Counted from the stretch's first letter, positions 1 to 7,338 are shown. The stretch is DNA of 64,000 nt from an uncultured Gemmiger sp. (GCA_934502625.1 CAKSUQ010000011.1:13640-77639), one strand, 5' to 3'. The notes: generated from the letters alone by a model not told the origin. Numbers and translations are program-made.

Positions 1-935
1 CCGTTCACGGTCATCAAGCCCTGTCCCTGACTGCCGGACAGCTGGCGCGGGTAGCCGTCAGCGTAGCCCACGCAAACGGTGGCGACCCGCATCGGGTGTG
101 CGGCGGTGAAGGTGCGGCCGTAGCTGACGCTCTGGCCGGGCTGCAATTCCTTGACGAAGGTCACGACGCATTTCAGCGCCATGACGGGCTGCAGGGCGGG
201 GAAGTGCACCTCGCCGCTGGGGTCAAGCCCGTACAGGATGATGCCCGCGCGGGTCAGGTCGTGCCGCCAGCCGGGGTGACGCAGCTGCGCAGCCGAGTTG
301 GCGCAGTGTACCGTTCCGGTGTCAAAGCCGTCGGCCTGCAGCCGCTCGACCACCTGCGTGAAGAGGGCGTGCTGCTCGTCGGTGTAGGCGATGTTCTCCG
401 GCTGGACGCTGTCCGCGACCGCAAAATGCTGGAAAATGCCGCAGATATCCAGCCCCGGCAGGGCGTAGAGAGCCTCCAGCGCGCGGATCGTCTCTTCGAA
501 GCCGGAGCGCACCGCAAACCCGATGCGCCCCATGCCGGTGTCGATCTTGAGGTGGACTTTCGCCTTGACGCCCGCCTGCACGGCAGCGTCGGAAAGCGCC
601 TGCGCGTACTCGGTGGAAAAACAGGCCGTGGCAATGTCGTTTTTCGCCAGCGCGGCGGCCTCGGCGGGGTCGGTGTAGCCCAAAATCAAAATCGGCTTCG
701 TGATGCCGTGGCGGCGCAGATGCCGCCCCTCGGCCAGACAGCTGACGGCAAACGCCGCTGCGCCTGCCTGCTGCAAAGTCCGCGCTACGACCACATCGCC
801 GTGGCCGTAGGCGTCCGCCTTGACGACGGCGCAGACGTCGCCGCCGACTGTGCGGTGGATATACTCAAAATTTTCACGCAGCGCTGTCAGGTCGATCTCT
901 GCCCAGCAGTGCCGTTCAAAAGACAGTTTGTTCAT
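1..935 (-). CDS. alr: Alanine racemase, C-terminus beyond window edge
   Basis: PLP-dependent racemase that makes D-alanine for peptidoglycan. The reading frame opens at an ATG whose first base is 935 and stays open to base 1, so about 311 residues are present and the last part lies outside the window. The PLP-lysine motif KADAYGHG is seen near residue 39, followed by TIM-barrel landmarks such as KIDTGMGRIGF, HCANSAA and RAGIILYG, and the conserved VGYADGYPR close to the edge. It lies 58 bp downstream of the ClC gene on the same strand, so the two may be cotranscribed. Family identity is secure; alr versus a second paralogue (dal) cannot be told. Confidence 0.93.
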   Translation of the reverse strand, partial: MNKLSFERHCWAEIDLTALRENFEYIHRTVGGDVCAVVKADAYGHGDVVVARTLQQAGAAAFAVSCLAEGRHLRRHGITKPILILGYTDPAEAAALAKNDIATACFSTEYAQALSDAAVQAGVKAKVHLKIDTGMGRIGFAVRSGFEETIRALEALYALPGLDICGIFQHFAVADSVQPENIAYTDEQHALFTQVVERLQADGFDTGTVHCANSAAQLRHPGWRHDLTRAGIILYGLDPSGEVHFPALQPVMALKCVVTFVKELQPGQSVSYGRTFTAAHPMRVATVCVGYADGYPRQLSGSQGQGLMTVN

Positions 936-993
936 CAGCCCCACTCTCCCTCTATAAATACTTAATTATACCACAGAAACCGCGTGCTGGCAA

Positions 994-2304
994 CTAATTT
1001 TCGCCGTCGTCGTTTGTGTGGAAATGGTTGGCATCGGTCTCCGACCACTTGCCGTGTACCCGCTGCACGCCGACAATGCGCAGCTTGGAGTGCAGGAAGT
1101 GCTGCTCGCGGTAGAGGCTGAAATAGCTCGACAGCATGTAGGAAACCGCGCAGGCAAGGGCGAACAGCGAAATATCCTGCCCGCCGAATACCTCGATGGC
1201 AAGACAGATGGATGCCAGCGGGCTGTTGGTGCAGCCGCAGAACAGCGCCACCATGCCCAGCGCTGCACCCAGCTCAGCGGGCAGCCCCAGCAGCGGTGCG
1301 GCCACGCAGCCGAACGTCGCCCCCGTGAAGAAGATAGGCACGATTTCGCCGCCCTTGAAGCCCGCGCCCAAAGTCAGCGCGGTGAACAGCATTTTTAACA
1401 GGAACGCATACGGCACGGCGTGGCCGTCGATGGCGGCTTCGATGACCGCCGCGCCCGCGCCGTTGTAGTCGGTCGTGCCCAGCAGTGTCGTCAGCGCGGC
1501 GATGATAACGCCGCCCGCTGCAACGCGCAGGTAGATGTTCGGGAAGATTTTTTTATAGAGCTTCGGTGTGACGTGGAGCAATTCGCAGAAGAAGATGCTC
1601 AGCGCCGCCAGCAGCGCCCCCAGCACGATGACCCGGACAAGGTTGTCCGGTGTTGCGGGGGTGGAGGTGTGCAGCGTGAAAGCCTCCGGCGCAAGGCCCA
1701 TCCGCCCGCTGATCCAGACGCCAATCAGCGCCGACACAAGGCAGGGCAGCAGCGCCGCGTACTGCATCGAGCCGACGTCGACGACCTCCAGCGTGAAGAT
1801 CGTCGCGGCCAGCGGCGTGCCGAAGATGGCCGAGAACGCGCCCGCCATGCCGCACATTGTCATCAGGCGGCAGTCGTGGTTTTCCAGATGCAGCGCCTTG
1901 CCGATCTGCCCGGACACACTGCCGCCCAGCAGCAGCGCCGCGCCCTCGCGGCCGCTTGACCCGCCGAAGAGATGGGTCATGACGGTGGAAACAAAGATCA
2001 GCGGCGCGGTGCGCAGCGTCAGGGGCTTGTGCTCCCGCACCGAGACGAAGACCTGATTCGTCGACCCGCCGCCGTCGGGGTCAAAGCGATGGTACAGAAA
2101 TACGATGAAAAGACCCGCCGCGGGCAGCAGGTACAAAAGCCACGGCTGTGCGGTGCGGGTGGCGTTCGCCCAGTTCAGTGCCAGACCGAACGCCCCGCCC
2201 AGCGGCCCCACGGCGCAGCCCACCAGCGCGGCGAGCGCCAGCCATTTTGCGCAGACCTGCAGATACCCCGCAGCGCTGCGCAGATAACGCAGTAGATTTT
2301 CCAT
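994..2304 (-). CDS. ClC-family anion channel/antiporter
   Basis: Polytopic membrane protein of about 436 residues, typical length for a bacterial ClC. GREGA lies within the GGSSGREG segment and the later conserved loop reads GFKGGEIVP, in the position of GxFxP. This GGE-type loop recalls the EriC/CLC-F branch that exports fluoride, but no fluoride riboswitch is visible upstream and substrate cannot be assigned. The ATG at 2304 is preferred over an in-frame ATG at 2364 because GGGAGGGG stands just upstream of it. An intrinsic-terminator hairpin lies about 70 bp upstream on the same strand. Confidence 0.85.
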   Translation of the reverse strand: MENLLRYLRSAAGYLQVCAKWLALAALVGCAVGPLGGAFGLALNWANATRTAQPWLLYLLPAAGLFIVFLYHRFDPDGGGSTNQVFVSVREHKPLTLRTAPLIFVSTVMTHLFGGSSGREGAALLLGGSVSGQIGKALHLENHDCRLMTMCGMAGAFSAIFGTPLAATIFTLEVVDVGSMQYAALLPCLVSALIGVWISGRMGLAPEAFTLHTSTPATPDNLVRVIVLGALLAALSIFFCELLHVTPKLYKKIFPNIYLRVAAGGVIIAALTTLLGTTDYNGAGAAVIEAAIDGHAVPYAFLLKMLFTALTLGAGFKGGEIVPIFFTGATFGCVAAPLLGLPAELGAALGMVALFCGCTNSPLASICLAIEVFGGQDISLFALACAVSYMLSSYFSLYREQHFLHSKLRIVGVQRVHGKWSETDANHFHTNDDGEN

Positions 2305-2371
2305 GCAACCCCTCCCAAACAGGAAAAATTTGAGAATATTATAGCCTTTTTGCAGAAAAAACACAAGAAAA

Positions 2372-2399
2372 AATGCCCCCGCAAAGCTGCGGGGGCATT
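2372..2399 (-). terminator. Terminator-like hairpin in the ClC leader
   Basis: Perfect 12-bp arms (AATGCCCCCGCA and its complement) with a 4-nt loop, followed on the minus strand by a T run. It sits between the ClC start and any upstream minus-strand promoter, so it either blocks readthrough or acts as an attenuator. Confidence 0.7.
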
Positions 2400-2419
2400 G
2401 CAGTTTGTCAAAAAACGCG

Positions 2420-2526
2420 GTAGGGGCGGGGCTCTGCTCCGCCCGTGGCCGTTTGCCATGTGAGAAACTTTCCCGAAAAAGCGTTGCTACGTCAGGTCGG
2501 CGGGCGGAGCAGAGCCCCGCCCCTAC
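2420..2526. repeat. Inverted pair of GTAGGGGCGG palindromic repeats
   Basis: Two 26-bp copies (2420-2445 and 2501-2526) are exact reverse complements, separated by 55 bp. Each copy is itself partly palindromic (GGCGGGGCTCTGCTCCGCC). They belong to the dispersed family also seen at 22.25, 29.63, 33.38, 50.8, 62.27 and 63.9 kb. No gene is seen in the surrounding gap (2400-2680). Confidence 0.85.
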
Positions 2527-2686
2527 GAATCCGCAACAAAAAGGCTGATGCCGGGCGAGTGTGGCGTGTGCTGGATGAGTTTATGGATGCGTTGAAAGAA
2601 GCGTGGCCGGACGTGTACAATGATTTAGTACACAACTTGCAGAGAAAATAAGCAAGTGTGTACTAAAGTGTGTACTTGAAAAATAA

Positions 2687-2718
2687 AAAGCCGTAGATTT
2701 TAACGAATCTACGGCTTT
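2687..2718 (-). terminator. Terminator beside attL
   Basis: AAAGCCGTAGATT and AATCTACGGCTTT form a stem with a T-rich tail on the minus strand. It lies immediately past the duplicated tRNA-Pro end, so it was probably the original terminator of tRNA-Pro before the element integrated. Confidence 0.8.
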
Positions 2719-2723
2719 TATTG

Positions 2724-2748
2724 TGGTCGAGGTGACAGGACTCGAACC
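2724..2748. other. attL: duplicated 3' end of tRNA-Pro
   Basis: A 25-bp sequence beginning TGGTCGAGGTGACAGG is repeated exactly at 11708-11732, where it forms the T arm, acceptor strand and CCA of an intact tRNA-Pro. A tyrosine integrase gene lies just inside. This is the expected product of integration into a tRNA 3' end. Confidence 0.9.
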
Positions 2749-2886
2749 GTCCCAAACCGTCAACTTGCAAGAAAACCATATCCGCACACGCATAAAATAA
2801 CAGCGTCCGCGCGTTGTTTTGCTCTTGCGGGCGAGTGGCGCGGGACGCTGTAAAAATCAAAAGTACGGTATAAAATGCGGTACGGT

Positions 2887-3957
2887 TTAGGCGTTTTTCA
2901 GCACACGCAGGAACACGCCATTGACGGCCCGCGCGGTGTTCTCTGCATCACCGGCGAGTGTGTGAGCGTATACGCCGAAGGTGTCCATGTCCTCGCTATG
3001 ACCAACAAGCCCTTTGACCTCCCCGGCGGGCAGCGTCTTAACCACGGACACGAACGTGTGGCGCAGCTCGTACAGGCTGCAAGGCGTCAAGCCGTTGGCG
3101 GTGCAGTAGGCTTTCCATCGGCGGTAATAGTGCGGCTCGCTGGTGATGCGAAACACACTGCCGACGCCGCCGGTGATTTCCCGCTGATCGTCCAGTACCC
3201 GCCGAGCAAGCGCGGACACAGTGAAGGAACGCACCGCGTTTTCATTCTTGCCGCGTGTTTGTTCGCCCTTGATGTTGACTGATCGGCAGATGTGGACGGT
3301 ATCGCCGCGAATGTCTGCCCAGTCAAGCCCGATCACCTCGCCGGGGCGCAGACCTGTCAAGACTTGAAAGCGGTATGCGTTGATGTATTCATCAGGCACG
3401 ATCTGGCCGTTGTATGTGGTCGTGTCGGTGTTGAACAGCTTCACGAGGTCGGCGGGCTGCAAGACCTGTTTGCCCTTGTACCGCGCCCCGGCGGGGATGT
3501 GTAGCGCCTCCGGGTTGAAGGTGGACAGCTTGCACAGGCGGCAGTACTTGAAGAAAGCCCGCATATCTGCGCACAGGCTTTTCAAGGTTTTCTTGCTCTT
3601 GCCCGCTGCATAGGCTTTGTTCACGACTTCCTGCACGTCCTGTTCAGTTAATGAGGTAATGCGCTTATTGCCGATCATCGGCAGAATCCAGACTTTCCAG
3701 CGGCTTGCAATATTGCGGCAGTTGCCCGCGCTGGTCGTCTCCTGCATCGTGGCAAACCACCGCGGGTATAGGGCGGCTACACGCTCCCCGCGCGGGTTTA
3801 TGCCGTCGTCAAGCCATGCGTCCGCCTTGGCGTTGGCCTCCCTCTGGCCGGTGCGGCCAGGCTTACTGCTGTAAAAGCTCTTGCGGCGGCCGTCATGCTG
3901 GACGTCGATGCGCCACATCTTGCCCGTCCAGCGGGCCGTATTTGTACGTTTACCCAT
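2887..3957 (-). CDS. int: Tyrosine site-specific integrase
   Basis: Integrase of about 356 residues that should catalyse insertion and excision at tRNA-Pro. An N-terminal arm-binding/SAM-like region precedes the catalytic domain with Arg204 (TGLRPGEV), Arg299 (YELRHTF, with Tyr where many members have the first His of HxxR), His320 (GHSEDM) and nucleophile Tyr330 (VYAHT). The ATG at 3957 has an excellent site (AAAGGAGGT) upstream; an in-frame ATG at 3996 does not. The gene ends about 140 bp inside attL and points toward it. It is divergent from the small RNA starting near 4019. Confidence 0.93.
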   Translation of the reverse strand: MGKRTNTARWTGKMWRIDVQHDGRRKSFYSSKPGRTGQREANAKADAWLDDGINPRGERVAALYPRWFATMQETTSAGNCRNIASRWKVWILPMIGNKRITSLTEQDVQEVVNKAYAAGKSKKTLKSLCADMRAFFKYCRLCKLSTFNPEALHIPAGARYKGKQVLQPADLVKLFNTDTTTYNGQIVPDEYINAYRFQVLTGLRPGEVIGLDWADIRGDTVHICRSVNIKGEQTRGKNENAVRSFTVSALARRVLDDQREITGGVGSVFRITSEPHYYRRWKAYCTANGLTPCSLYELRHTFVSVVKTLPAGEVKGLVGHSEDMDTFGVYAHTLAGDAENTARAVNGVFLRVLKNA

Positions 3958-3983
3958 AAAATAAAACCTCCTTTGGGTACACT

Positions 3984-4012
3984 TTGACAAGCCCACCCGA
4001 AAGAGGTATAAT
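3984..4012 (+). promoter_or_regulatory. Perfect consensus sigma-A promoter
   Basis: TTGACA (3984-3989), a 17-bp spacer and TATAAT (4007-4012) match the housekeeping consensus at every position. It points away from the integrase, and the only thing downstream on this strand before a terminator is about 76 nt. Confidence 0.85.
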
Positions 4013-4018
4013 AAGCGT

Positions 4019-4094
4019 GTTTGGGGGCTTATTCCTCTTTTGGGGTGAGCATCTATTCAAAACCGTTCCCGGTTGCCGCCGGGGGCGGTTTTTT
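4019..4094 (+). ncRNA. Putative small RNA of the element
   Basis: A transcript starting about 7 nt after the perfect promoter would run only to an intrinsic terminator at 4061-4094 (AACCG/CGGTT outer stem, CCCGG/CCGGG inner stem, then six T). No convincing reading frame fits: a 19-codon GTG frame at 4045 lacks a ribosome site and would run through the terminator. The RNA is therefore probably non-coding. Its target is unknown; it is not antisense to the integrase coding region, and it ends head-on against the toxin gene. Confidence 0.55.
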
Positions 4095-4112
4095 CTGTTT
4101 ATAGCGCCGCCA

Positions 4113-4565
4113 TCAGGCGTTGCGGTCGTTCAACAGGGACAGCAAATAGTCGATATCTGTCGAGTATTGCGGTTTATCCCCGGCGGCGTAGTGATCTAAG
4201 TATTGCTGACACTCGGCGACGATCTGCCGCTCGTTCTCGTTGATGATCCGCTGTAGCATCATTGCAAACTCGTTGCCCTCGGTACGATAGCGCACGAGGT
4301 ATTGCTTTGTGACAGGAAACATCTTGATATAGTGCAGGCCGTGCCGGTTGCGTGGGCGCGTTGTAGGACGCGGGGGCAGGGCAAAATATTGATACTTGGG
4401 AGCCGCCGCCGGGATGTTGGAGCGGATCGGCACGGCAAAATCATAGTTATGCTCACAGTAGCGCAGACGCAGCACGGCTACATAGGGGCGACCGGACTTT
4501 TGCATCACCTCTTTGTCCTGCTGGTACAGCTGCAACAGATCTGTGCGGATGGAAACAAGTTTCAT
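4113..4565 (-). CDS. Probable type III toxin (ToxN/TenpN-like endoRNase)
   Basis: Protein of 150 residues. Its start (MKLVSIRTDLL...RPYVAVLRL) and the segment DFAVPIRSNI near residues 42-51 resemble the N-terminal half of TenpN/ToxN toxins, whose conserved core reads roughly RPY-hydrophobic strand-FAIPLRS. HYIKMFPV near residues 78-85 fits the later core strand, and the C-terminal third is helical. Members are RNases held inactive by a repeated RNA pseudoknot made just upstream. That layout is present: promoter, two pseudoknot modules, terminator, then this gene with GAGGT before its ATG. The call rests on remembered family patterns plus architecture; no search was run. No homologous protein antitoxin is adjacent. 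Confidence 0.65.
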   Translation of the reverse strand: MKLVSIRTDLLQLYQQDKEVMQKSGRPYVAVLRLRYCEHNYDFAVPIRSNIPAAAPKYQYFALPPRPTTRPRNRHGLHYIKMFPVTKQYLVRYRTEGNEFAMMLQRIINENERQIVAECQQYLDHYAAGDKPQYSTDIDYLLSLLNDRNA

Positions 4566-4577
4566 AGTGATACCTCA

Positions 4578-4723
4578 AAACGAAAAGGCGGGAAATGCTT
4601 TGCAGCAAATCCCGCCTTACAAGTAAGCGATATTCTACGCTTTACAGCACCCCGTCGCTTACGGAAGTTAAACATACACGTTCATCATATTCTGGCCGTG
4701 ATGACCGGCTGGCATTTCTGCCT
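4578..4723 (-). ncRNA. Candidate type III antitoxin RNA with two pseudoknots
   Basis: The minus-strand RNA starts after a TTGCAT-17-TATAAT promoter and ends at a terminator just before the toxin. It has two related modules. Module 1: stem CCG/CGG (4708-4706, 4698-4696) whose loop TCATCA (4704-4699) is complementary to TGATGA at 4687-4682. Module 2: stem CCG/CGG (4664-4662, 4654-4652) whose loop TAAGCGA (4661-4655) is complementary to TCGCTTA at 4630-4624. In both, the 3' pairing strand is preceded by AGAATA. The loop sequences differ between modules but complementarity is kept, as for H-type pseudoknots of type III antitoxins. A GNRA-capped hairpin (GGCAGAAATGCC) lies near the 5' end. Confidence 0.65.
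4583..4620 (-). terminator. Terminator between antitoxin RNA and toxin
   Basis: AAGGCGGGA (4585-4593) pairs with TCCCGCCTT (4610-4618), with a T run on the minus strand, ending about 18 nt before the toxin ATG. Type III loci use such a leaky terminator to set the RNA:toxin ratio. Confidence 0.8.
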
Positions 4724-4729
4724 ACTTGT

Positions 4730-4758
4730 ATTATATGCGGTTTTGCTGGTTTATGCAA
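4730..4758 (-). promoter_or_regulatory. Promoter of the antitoxin RNA/toxin
   Basis: TTGCAT (4758-4753), 17-bp spacer and TATAAT (4735-4730) on the minus strand, with start expected near 4723. Confidence 0.7.
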
Positions 4759-4942
4759 GGGGTGCAGGGGGATTCATGGAAATTTTACAGGTGATCCCGG
4801 CGAGGTGCCTTTGTGCAGAATGGCAGCGCGGCGGGTGTGATGCGGCGCGGATCGGGGCGGCAGGGTTGGCATATTGCACAAGTGGAGTGTGGAAAAGTGG
4901 TTTGATGTGACCCCCGGCGGGGCGGTCTGGCTGCCTGTGCTT

Positions 4943-5004
4943 ATACTATACCAACTTTTTCGGCGGAAGCATTTTTGCTCGGCGGGGAAAAGTTGGTATA
5001 GTAT
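4943..5004. repeat. 17-bp perfect inverted repeat, 28-nt loop
   Basis: ATACTATACCAACTTTT at 4943-4959 is exactly complementary to 4988-5004. It lies just past the stop of the repressor gene. Neither side has a T run typical of an intrinsic terminator, so it may be a recombination, operator or termination structure. The rest of 4760-4942 holds no recognisable gene. Confidence 0.75.
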
Positions 5005-5022
5005 GGGTGAGGAGAAAAAAGG

Positions 5023-5424
5023 CTATTCCTTAGGCTGTTCTTCCAATTTGTGTTTCTCATGTAGTCGCTGCTGTTCTCTGCGCATAAACTCTCGGATGAT
5101 GTCCATTTGCATTTGCAGTTCACGACTCGGATTTCTACGACACATTTCTGCATAAAGGTCTAGCAGAGATCGCAGTTGACCAAGATTCAGGGCGCTTAAT
5201 TCCTTTGTAGACAGTATAGGAGTATGCTGCACATTATCCGACAGGTCAGAAACACTTACATTAAGGGCATCTGCGATTTTTTTTAATGTTTCTATCTTGG
5301 GATTAAGGCGATTTGACTCATATTTTCTTATTGTTGGCTCTGCTATTCCAGCACGTTCACCAAGTTCTTTTTGTGTTAGGCCGGCTTCTTTTCGACATTT
5401 TCGTATAAGTTCGCCTGTTGTCAT
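5023..5424 (-). CDS. CI-like XRE-family repressor
   Basis: DNA-binding repressor of about 133 residues. The N-terminal HTH_3 domain is clear (TTGELIRKCRKEAGLTQKELGERAGIAEPTIRKYE). The C-terminal half is a charged helical region, perhaps for dimerisation; no S24 peptidase Ser/Lys dyad is seen, so it is unlikely to self-cleave. The ATG at 5424 has GAGGTG about 6 nt upstream; an in-frame GTG at 5433 overlaps that site. Divergent from the small XRE gene at 5576, with two operators between them, as in a CI/Cro switch. Confidence 0.85.
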   Translation of the reverse strand: MTTGELIRKCRKEAGLTQKELGERAGIAEPTIRKYESNRLNPKIETLKKIADALNVSVSDLSDNVQHTPILSTKELSALNLGQLRSLLDLYAEMCRRNPSRELQMQMDIIREFMRREQQRLHEKHKLEEQPKE

Positions 5425-5508
5425 CGGTGGCACCTCATTTCTGACTTTGGTACAAATTCAGTATAACACAGTTAGGCGAAAACAGCAATAATTATCTCTG
5501 AAAAAGTA

Positions 5509-5536
5509 TTGACAGATACAAAAATAGCTGTATAAT
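5509..5536 (+). promoter_or_regulatory. Rightward (Cro-side) promoter
   Basis: TTGACA (5509-5514), 16-bp spacer, TATAAT (5531-5536). It would start the early gene run of the element and is overlapped by an operator. Confidence 0.8.
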
Positions 5537-5559
5537 GGAGACAGCTACAAAAGTAGCTG
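5513..5559. promoter_or_regulatory. Two 18-bp operators of the switch
   Basis: Perfect inverted repeat CAGCTAC-AAAA-GTAGCTG at 5542-5559 and a near-copy (two differences) at 5513-5530 that occupies the -35/-10 spacer. Centres are 29 bp apart, close to three helical turns, which would suit cooperative binding of repressor dimers. Confidence 0.75.
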
Positions 5560-5575
5560 AAAGGAGAAGCGTAAA

Positions 5576-5785
5576 ATGTCAAAATCAATCACAGTTGACC
5601 GTATCAAACTTATTGCCGAAATGGCCCGGCAGAACATCACCGGCGAGGAGCTGGCGCAAAAATCAGGCGTGAGCCGCTGCTCTATCATCAAGATGCGCGG
5701 CGGTAAACCTGTTTGGCGCACTACGGCAACCCACGTTGCCCGCGCTCTTGGTGTTGAGTTGGACGCACTGAAAGAGGAGGTTTAA
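5576..5785 (+). CDS. Small Cro-like XRE regulator
   Basis: Protein of 69 residues that is almost entirely one helix-turn-helix (ITGEELAQKSGVSRCSIIKM near residues 22-41). It is the first gene of the rightward run, 17 bp after the second operator, with AAAGGAGAAG before the ATG. Its size and place opposite the longer repressor suggest a Cro or excisionase-like role that opposes it. Confidence 0.8.
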   Translation: MSKSITVDRIKLIAEMARQNITGEELAQKSGVSRCSIIKMRGGKPVWRTTATHVARALGVELDALKEEV

Positions 5786-5909
5786 AAAACGCGTGTTTTG
5801 AGGGGGCAACACGCAAGGAATGAAGTTATACACCCCCACCCCGAAAAAACCTTGCAAGTGCCGATTTTCAAGCGCTGGCAGGGTATTACACGAAAAGGAG
5901 CACAAAACA

Positions 5910-6176
5910 ATGATTATGTTGACCGATGAAATCGGCATCACCGCTGATTCTATGCAGTACATTGTCGGCAAGCCGACGCAGCAGCCCGGCAGGGGCGTTA
6001 GAATGATGAACGCCCGGTATTATGTCGATCTGGGCGCGGCGCTTCGGGCAGTCGTTGCCGATTGTGTCCGCGCAGGCGTGGCCGACGGCAGTATTACCGA
6101 GCTGCGGCAGATCGTGGACGAGCAGGCGCGGCTTGAACAGGAATTTTCCGAGAAGTTGAAGGGGGTGTATGTTTGA
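5910..6176 (+). CDS. Small element protein, function unknown
   Basis: Protein of 88 residues. ATG at 5910 has AAAAGGAG 9 nt upstream and is preferred over an in-frame ATG at 5820 that has no site. The middle and C-terminus are helical (ADCVRAGVADGS, then a charged tail). The stop codon overlaps the next start by one base (TGATG), so translation is probably coupled. No family recognised. Confidence 0.7.
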   Translation: MIMLTDEIGITADSMQYIVGKPTQQPGRGVRMMNARYYVDLGAALRAVVADCVRAGVADGSITELRQIVDEQARLEQEFSEKLKGVYV

Positions 6177-6313
6177 TGGTGATTTACGCCACCGAGTACG
6201 AAAAGCGGCTGATCGTGCAAGCCCTGCGCGATTATGCCCGGAACTGCCCCGGCGGGGCACAGGAACAGGCGGCAGAGCTGGCCGCCGAGGTCGAACAGGC
6301 TTACAGGCCGTAA
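6176..6313 (+). CDS. 45-residue element protein
   Basis: Short frame starting MVIYATEYEKRLIV and ending VEQAYRP. It begins on the last base of the previous stop (TGATG) and ends 13 bp before the next ATG. GGGGG lies upstream inside the previous gene. Mostly amphipathic helix. Its position in an unbroken chain of overlapping genes is the main reason to call it real. Confidence 0.55.
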   Translation: MVIYATEYEKRLIVQALRDYARNCPGGAQEQAAELAAEVEQAYRP

Positions 6314-6326
6314 GGAGGTATAACCC

Positions 6327-6551
6327 ATGTGCAAACCGTTCTATAATCTGCGTGTGCGTTTTGCCCAGTGCGAAATGTCACAGAATGAAGTTGCCCGCGC
6401 CGCCGGGATGGCGTCCAGCACCATGACCGCCCGGATGCAGGGCAAACAGCCCTTTGATGCGTGGCAGATGGAGAAGATCGCCGCCGCGCTGGACATCAAG
6501 CCGGAGGAATACGGCAAGTATTTCTTTGACCACGGAAAGGCGGCGGGGTGA
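6327..6551 (+). CDS. Small XRE/HTH protein
   Basis: Protein of 74 residues with one HTH (RVRFAQCEMSQNEVARAAG then SSTMTARMQG), followed by AWQMEKIAAALDIKPEEY as in lambda-repressor-like folds. TAAGGAGGT stands before the ATG and the stop overlaps the next start (TGATG). It may regulate the element or act with the replication-type protein encoded next. Confidence 0.75.
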   Translation: MCKPFYNLRVRFAQCEMSQNEVARAAGMASSTMTARMQGKQPFDAWQMEKIAAALDIKPEEYGKYFFDHGKAAG

Positions 6552-7219
6552 TGGCGCGGAATGCGTTTATAAGCTGGTGGAAAATGTTTGTTCGACTTGA
6601 AAGCGTCTTTGAGAACGCGCCGGATGATTGTGCAGGGAAAGCTTTGAAAGCGTCTTTTTTGTACGCTCGTACTGGTGAGGTGCCAGAGCTTGACCAGGTA
6701 TCACTAATTTTGTTTTCGGCTATTCGCCCCAGCATTGACGATTCGGCAGAGACGTTCGAGAATATCAGCAAGCGCAACCGCGAAAATGGGAAAAACGGAG
6801 GACGTCCCCCAAAGAAAAGCAACGCTCACGAATTGTCAGAAACCCAAAATAACCCAGAAAACCCAAATAACCCAGAGAAAACAGAAGATAGAAGTAAGAA
6901 GAAAGAAGTTAGAAGTGAGAAGATAGAAGATAGAGAGAGTAAGGCGGACAAGCCGCCCCGCGCCCATTTCCAGCCGCCGACAGAAGCCGAAGCAATCGCG
7001 TACTTTGCCGAACAGGGAAGCAGCGAACAGGAGGCCAAGAGCTTTATAGACTACTACACAGCCAAGGGCTGGAAGATAGGCGAAAAAGCCCCGATGAAAA
7101 ACTGGAAGGCAGCCGCCCGCAACTGGATACGTAGAAGCGCAGAGTATGGCGGCAGCAAGCCGACAGAAGCAACAACACAAAATCCAACGAAAAGAATGTT
7201 CGATGATAGCTTTGTATGA
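6551..7219 (+). CDS. Probable replication initiation/replisome-organiser protein
   Basis: Protein of 222 residues. The N-terminal domain (KMFVRLESVFENAPDD...GEVPELDQVSLILFSAIRP) is of the kind found at the start of many Firmicutes phage replication proteins (DUF6291-like). A very charged AT-rich linker (residues about 95-135, Asn/Pro/Glu/Lys-rich) follows. The C-terminus (AIAYFAEQG...FIDYYTAKGW...NWKAAARNWIRR) resembles the tail of DnaD-like/replisome organiser proteins. ATG at 6551 is coupled to the previous stop. The linker is clearly more AT-rich than its surroundings. Replication function is inferred from domain style and position. Confidence 0.6.
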   Translation: MARNAFISWWKMFVRLESVFENAPDDCAGKALKASFLYARTGEVPELDQVSLILFSAIRPSIDDSAETFENISKRNRENGKNGGRPPKKSNAHELSETQNNPENPNNPEKTEDRSKKKEVRSEKIEDRESKADKPPRAHFQPPTEAEAIAYFAEQGSSEQEAKSFIDYYTAKGWKIGEKAPMKNWKAAARNWIRRSAEYGGSKPTEATTQNPTKRMFDDSFV

Positions 7220-7338
7220 CAGACAACAGAAAAGCCGCCCCGGATGCTACCAACATCCAGAGCGGCAGGCGGTAAAAAGCGATTGTGTGACCGCAAAATT
7301 ACCGCCTCTATTGTACCCAAAATGGAGGAAAAAAGCAA

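Noticed and set aside
96..965. 289-codon plus-strand frame
   Set aside because: Shadow of alanine racemase on the opposite strand; the minus frame has conserved motifs.
2305..2420. Fluoride riboswitch before the ClC gene
   Set aside because: The ClC loop GGE suggests a fluoride exporter, but the expected conserved fluoride-aptamer segments are not seen on the minus strand here; only a plain terminator hairpin is present.
4045..4104. 19-codon GTG frame inside the putative small RNA
   Set aside because: No ribosome site, and the frame runs through the intrinsic terminator.
7216..7275. 19-codon frame overlapping the stop of the replication-type gene
   Set aside because: ATGA overlap is present, but the frame coincides with a GC-rich hairpin and is too short to support.
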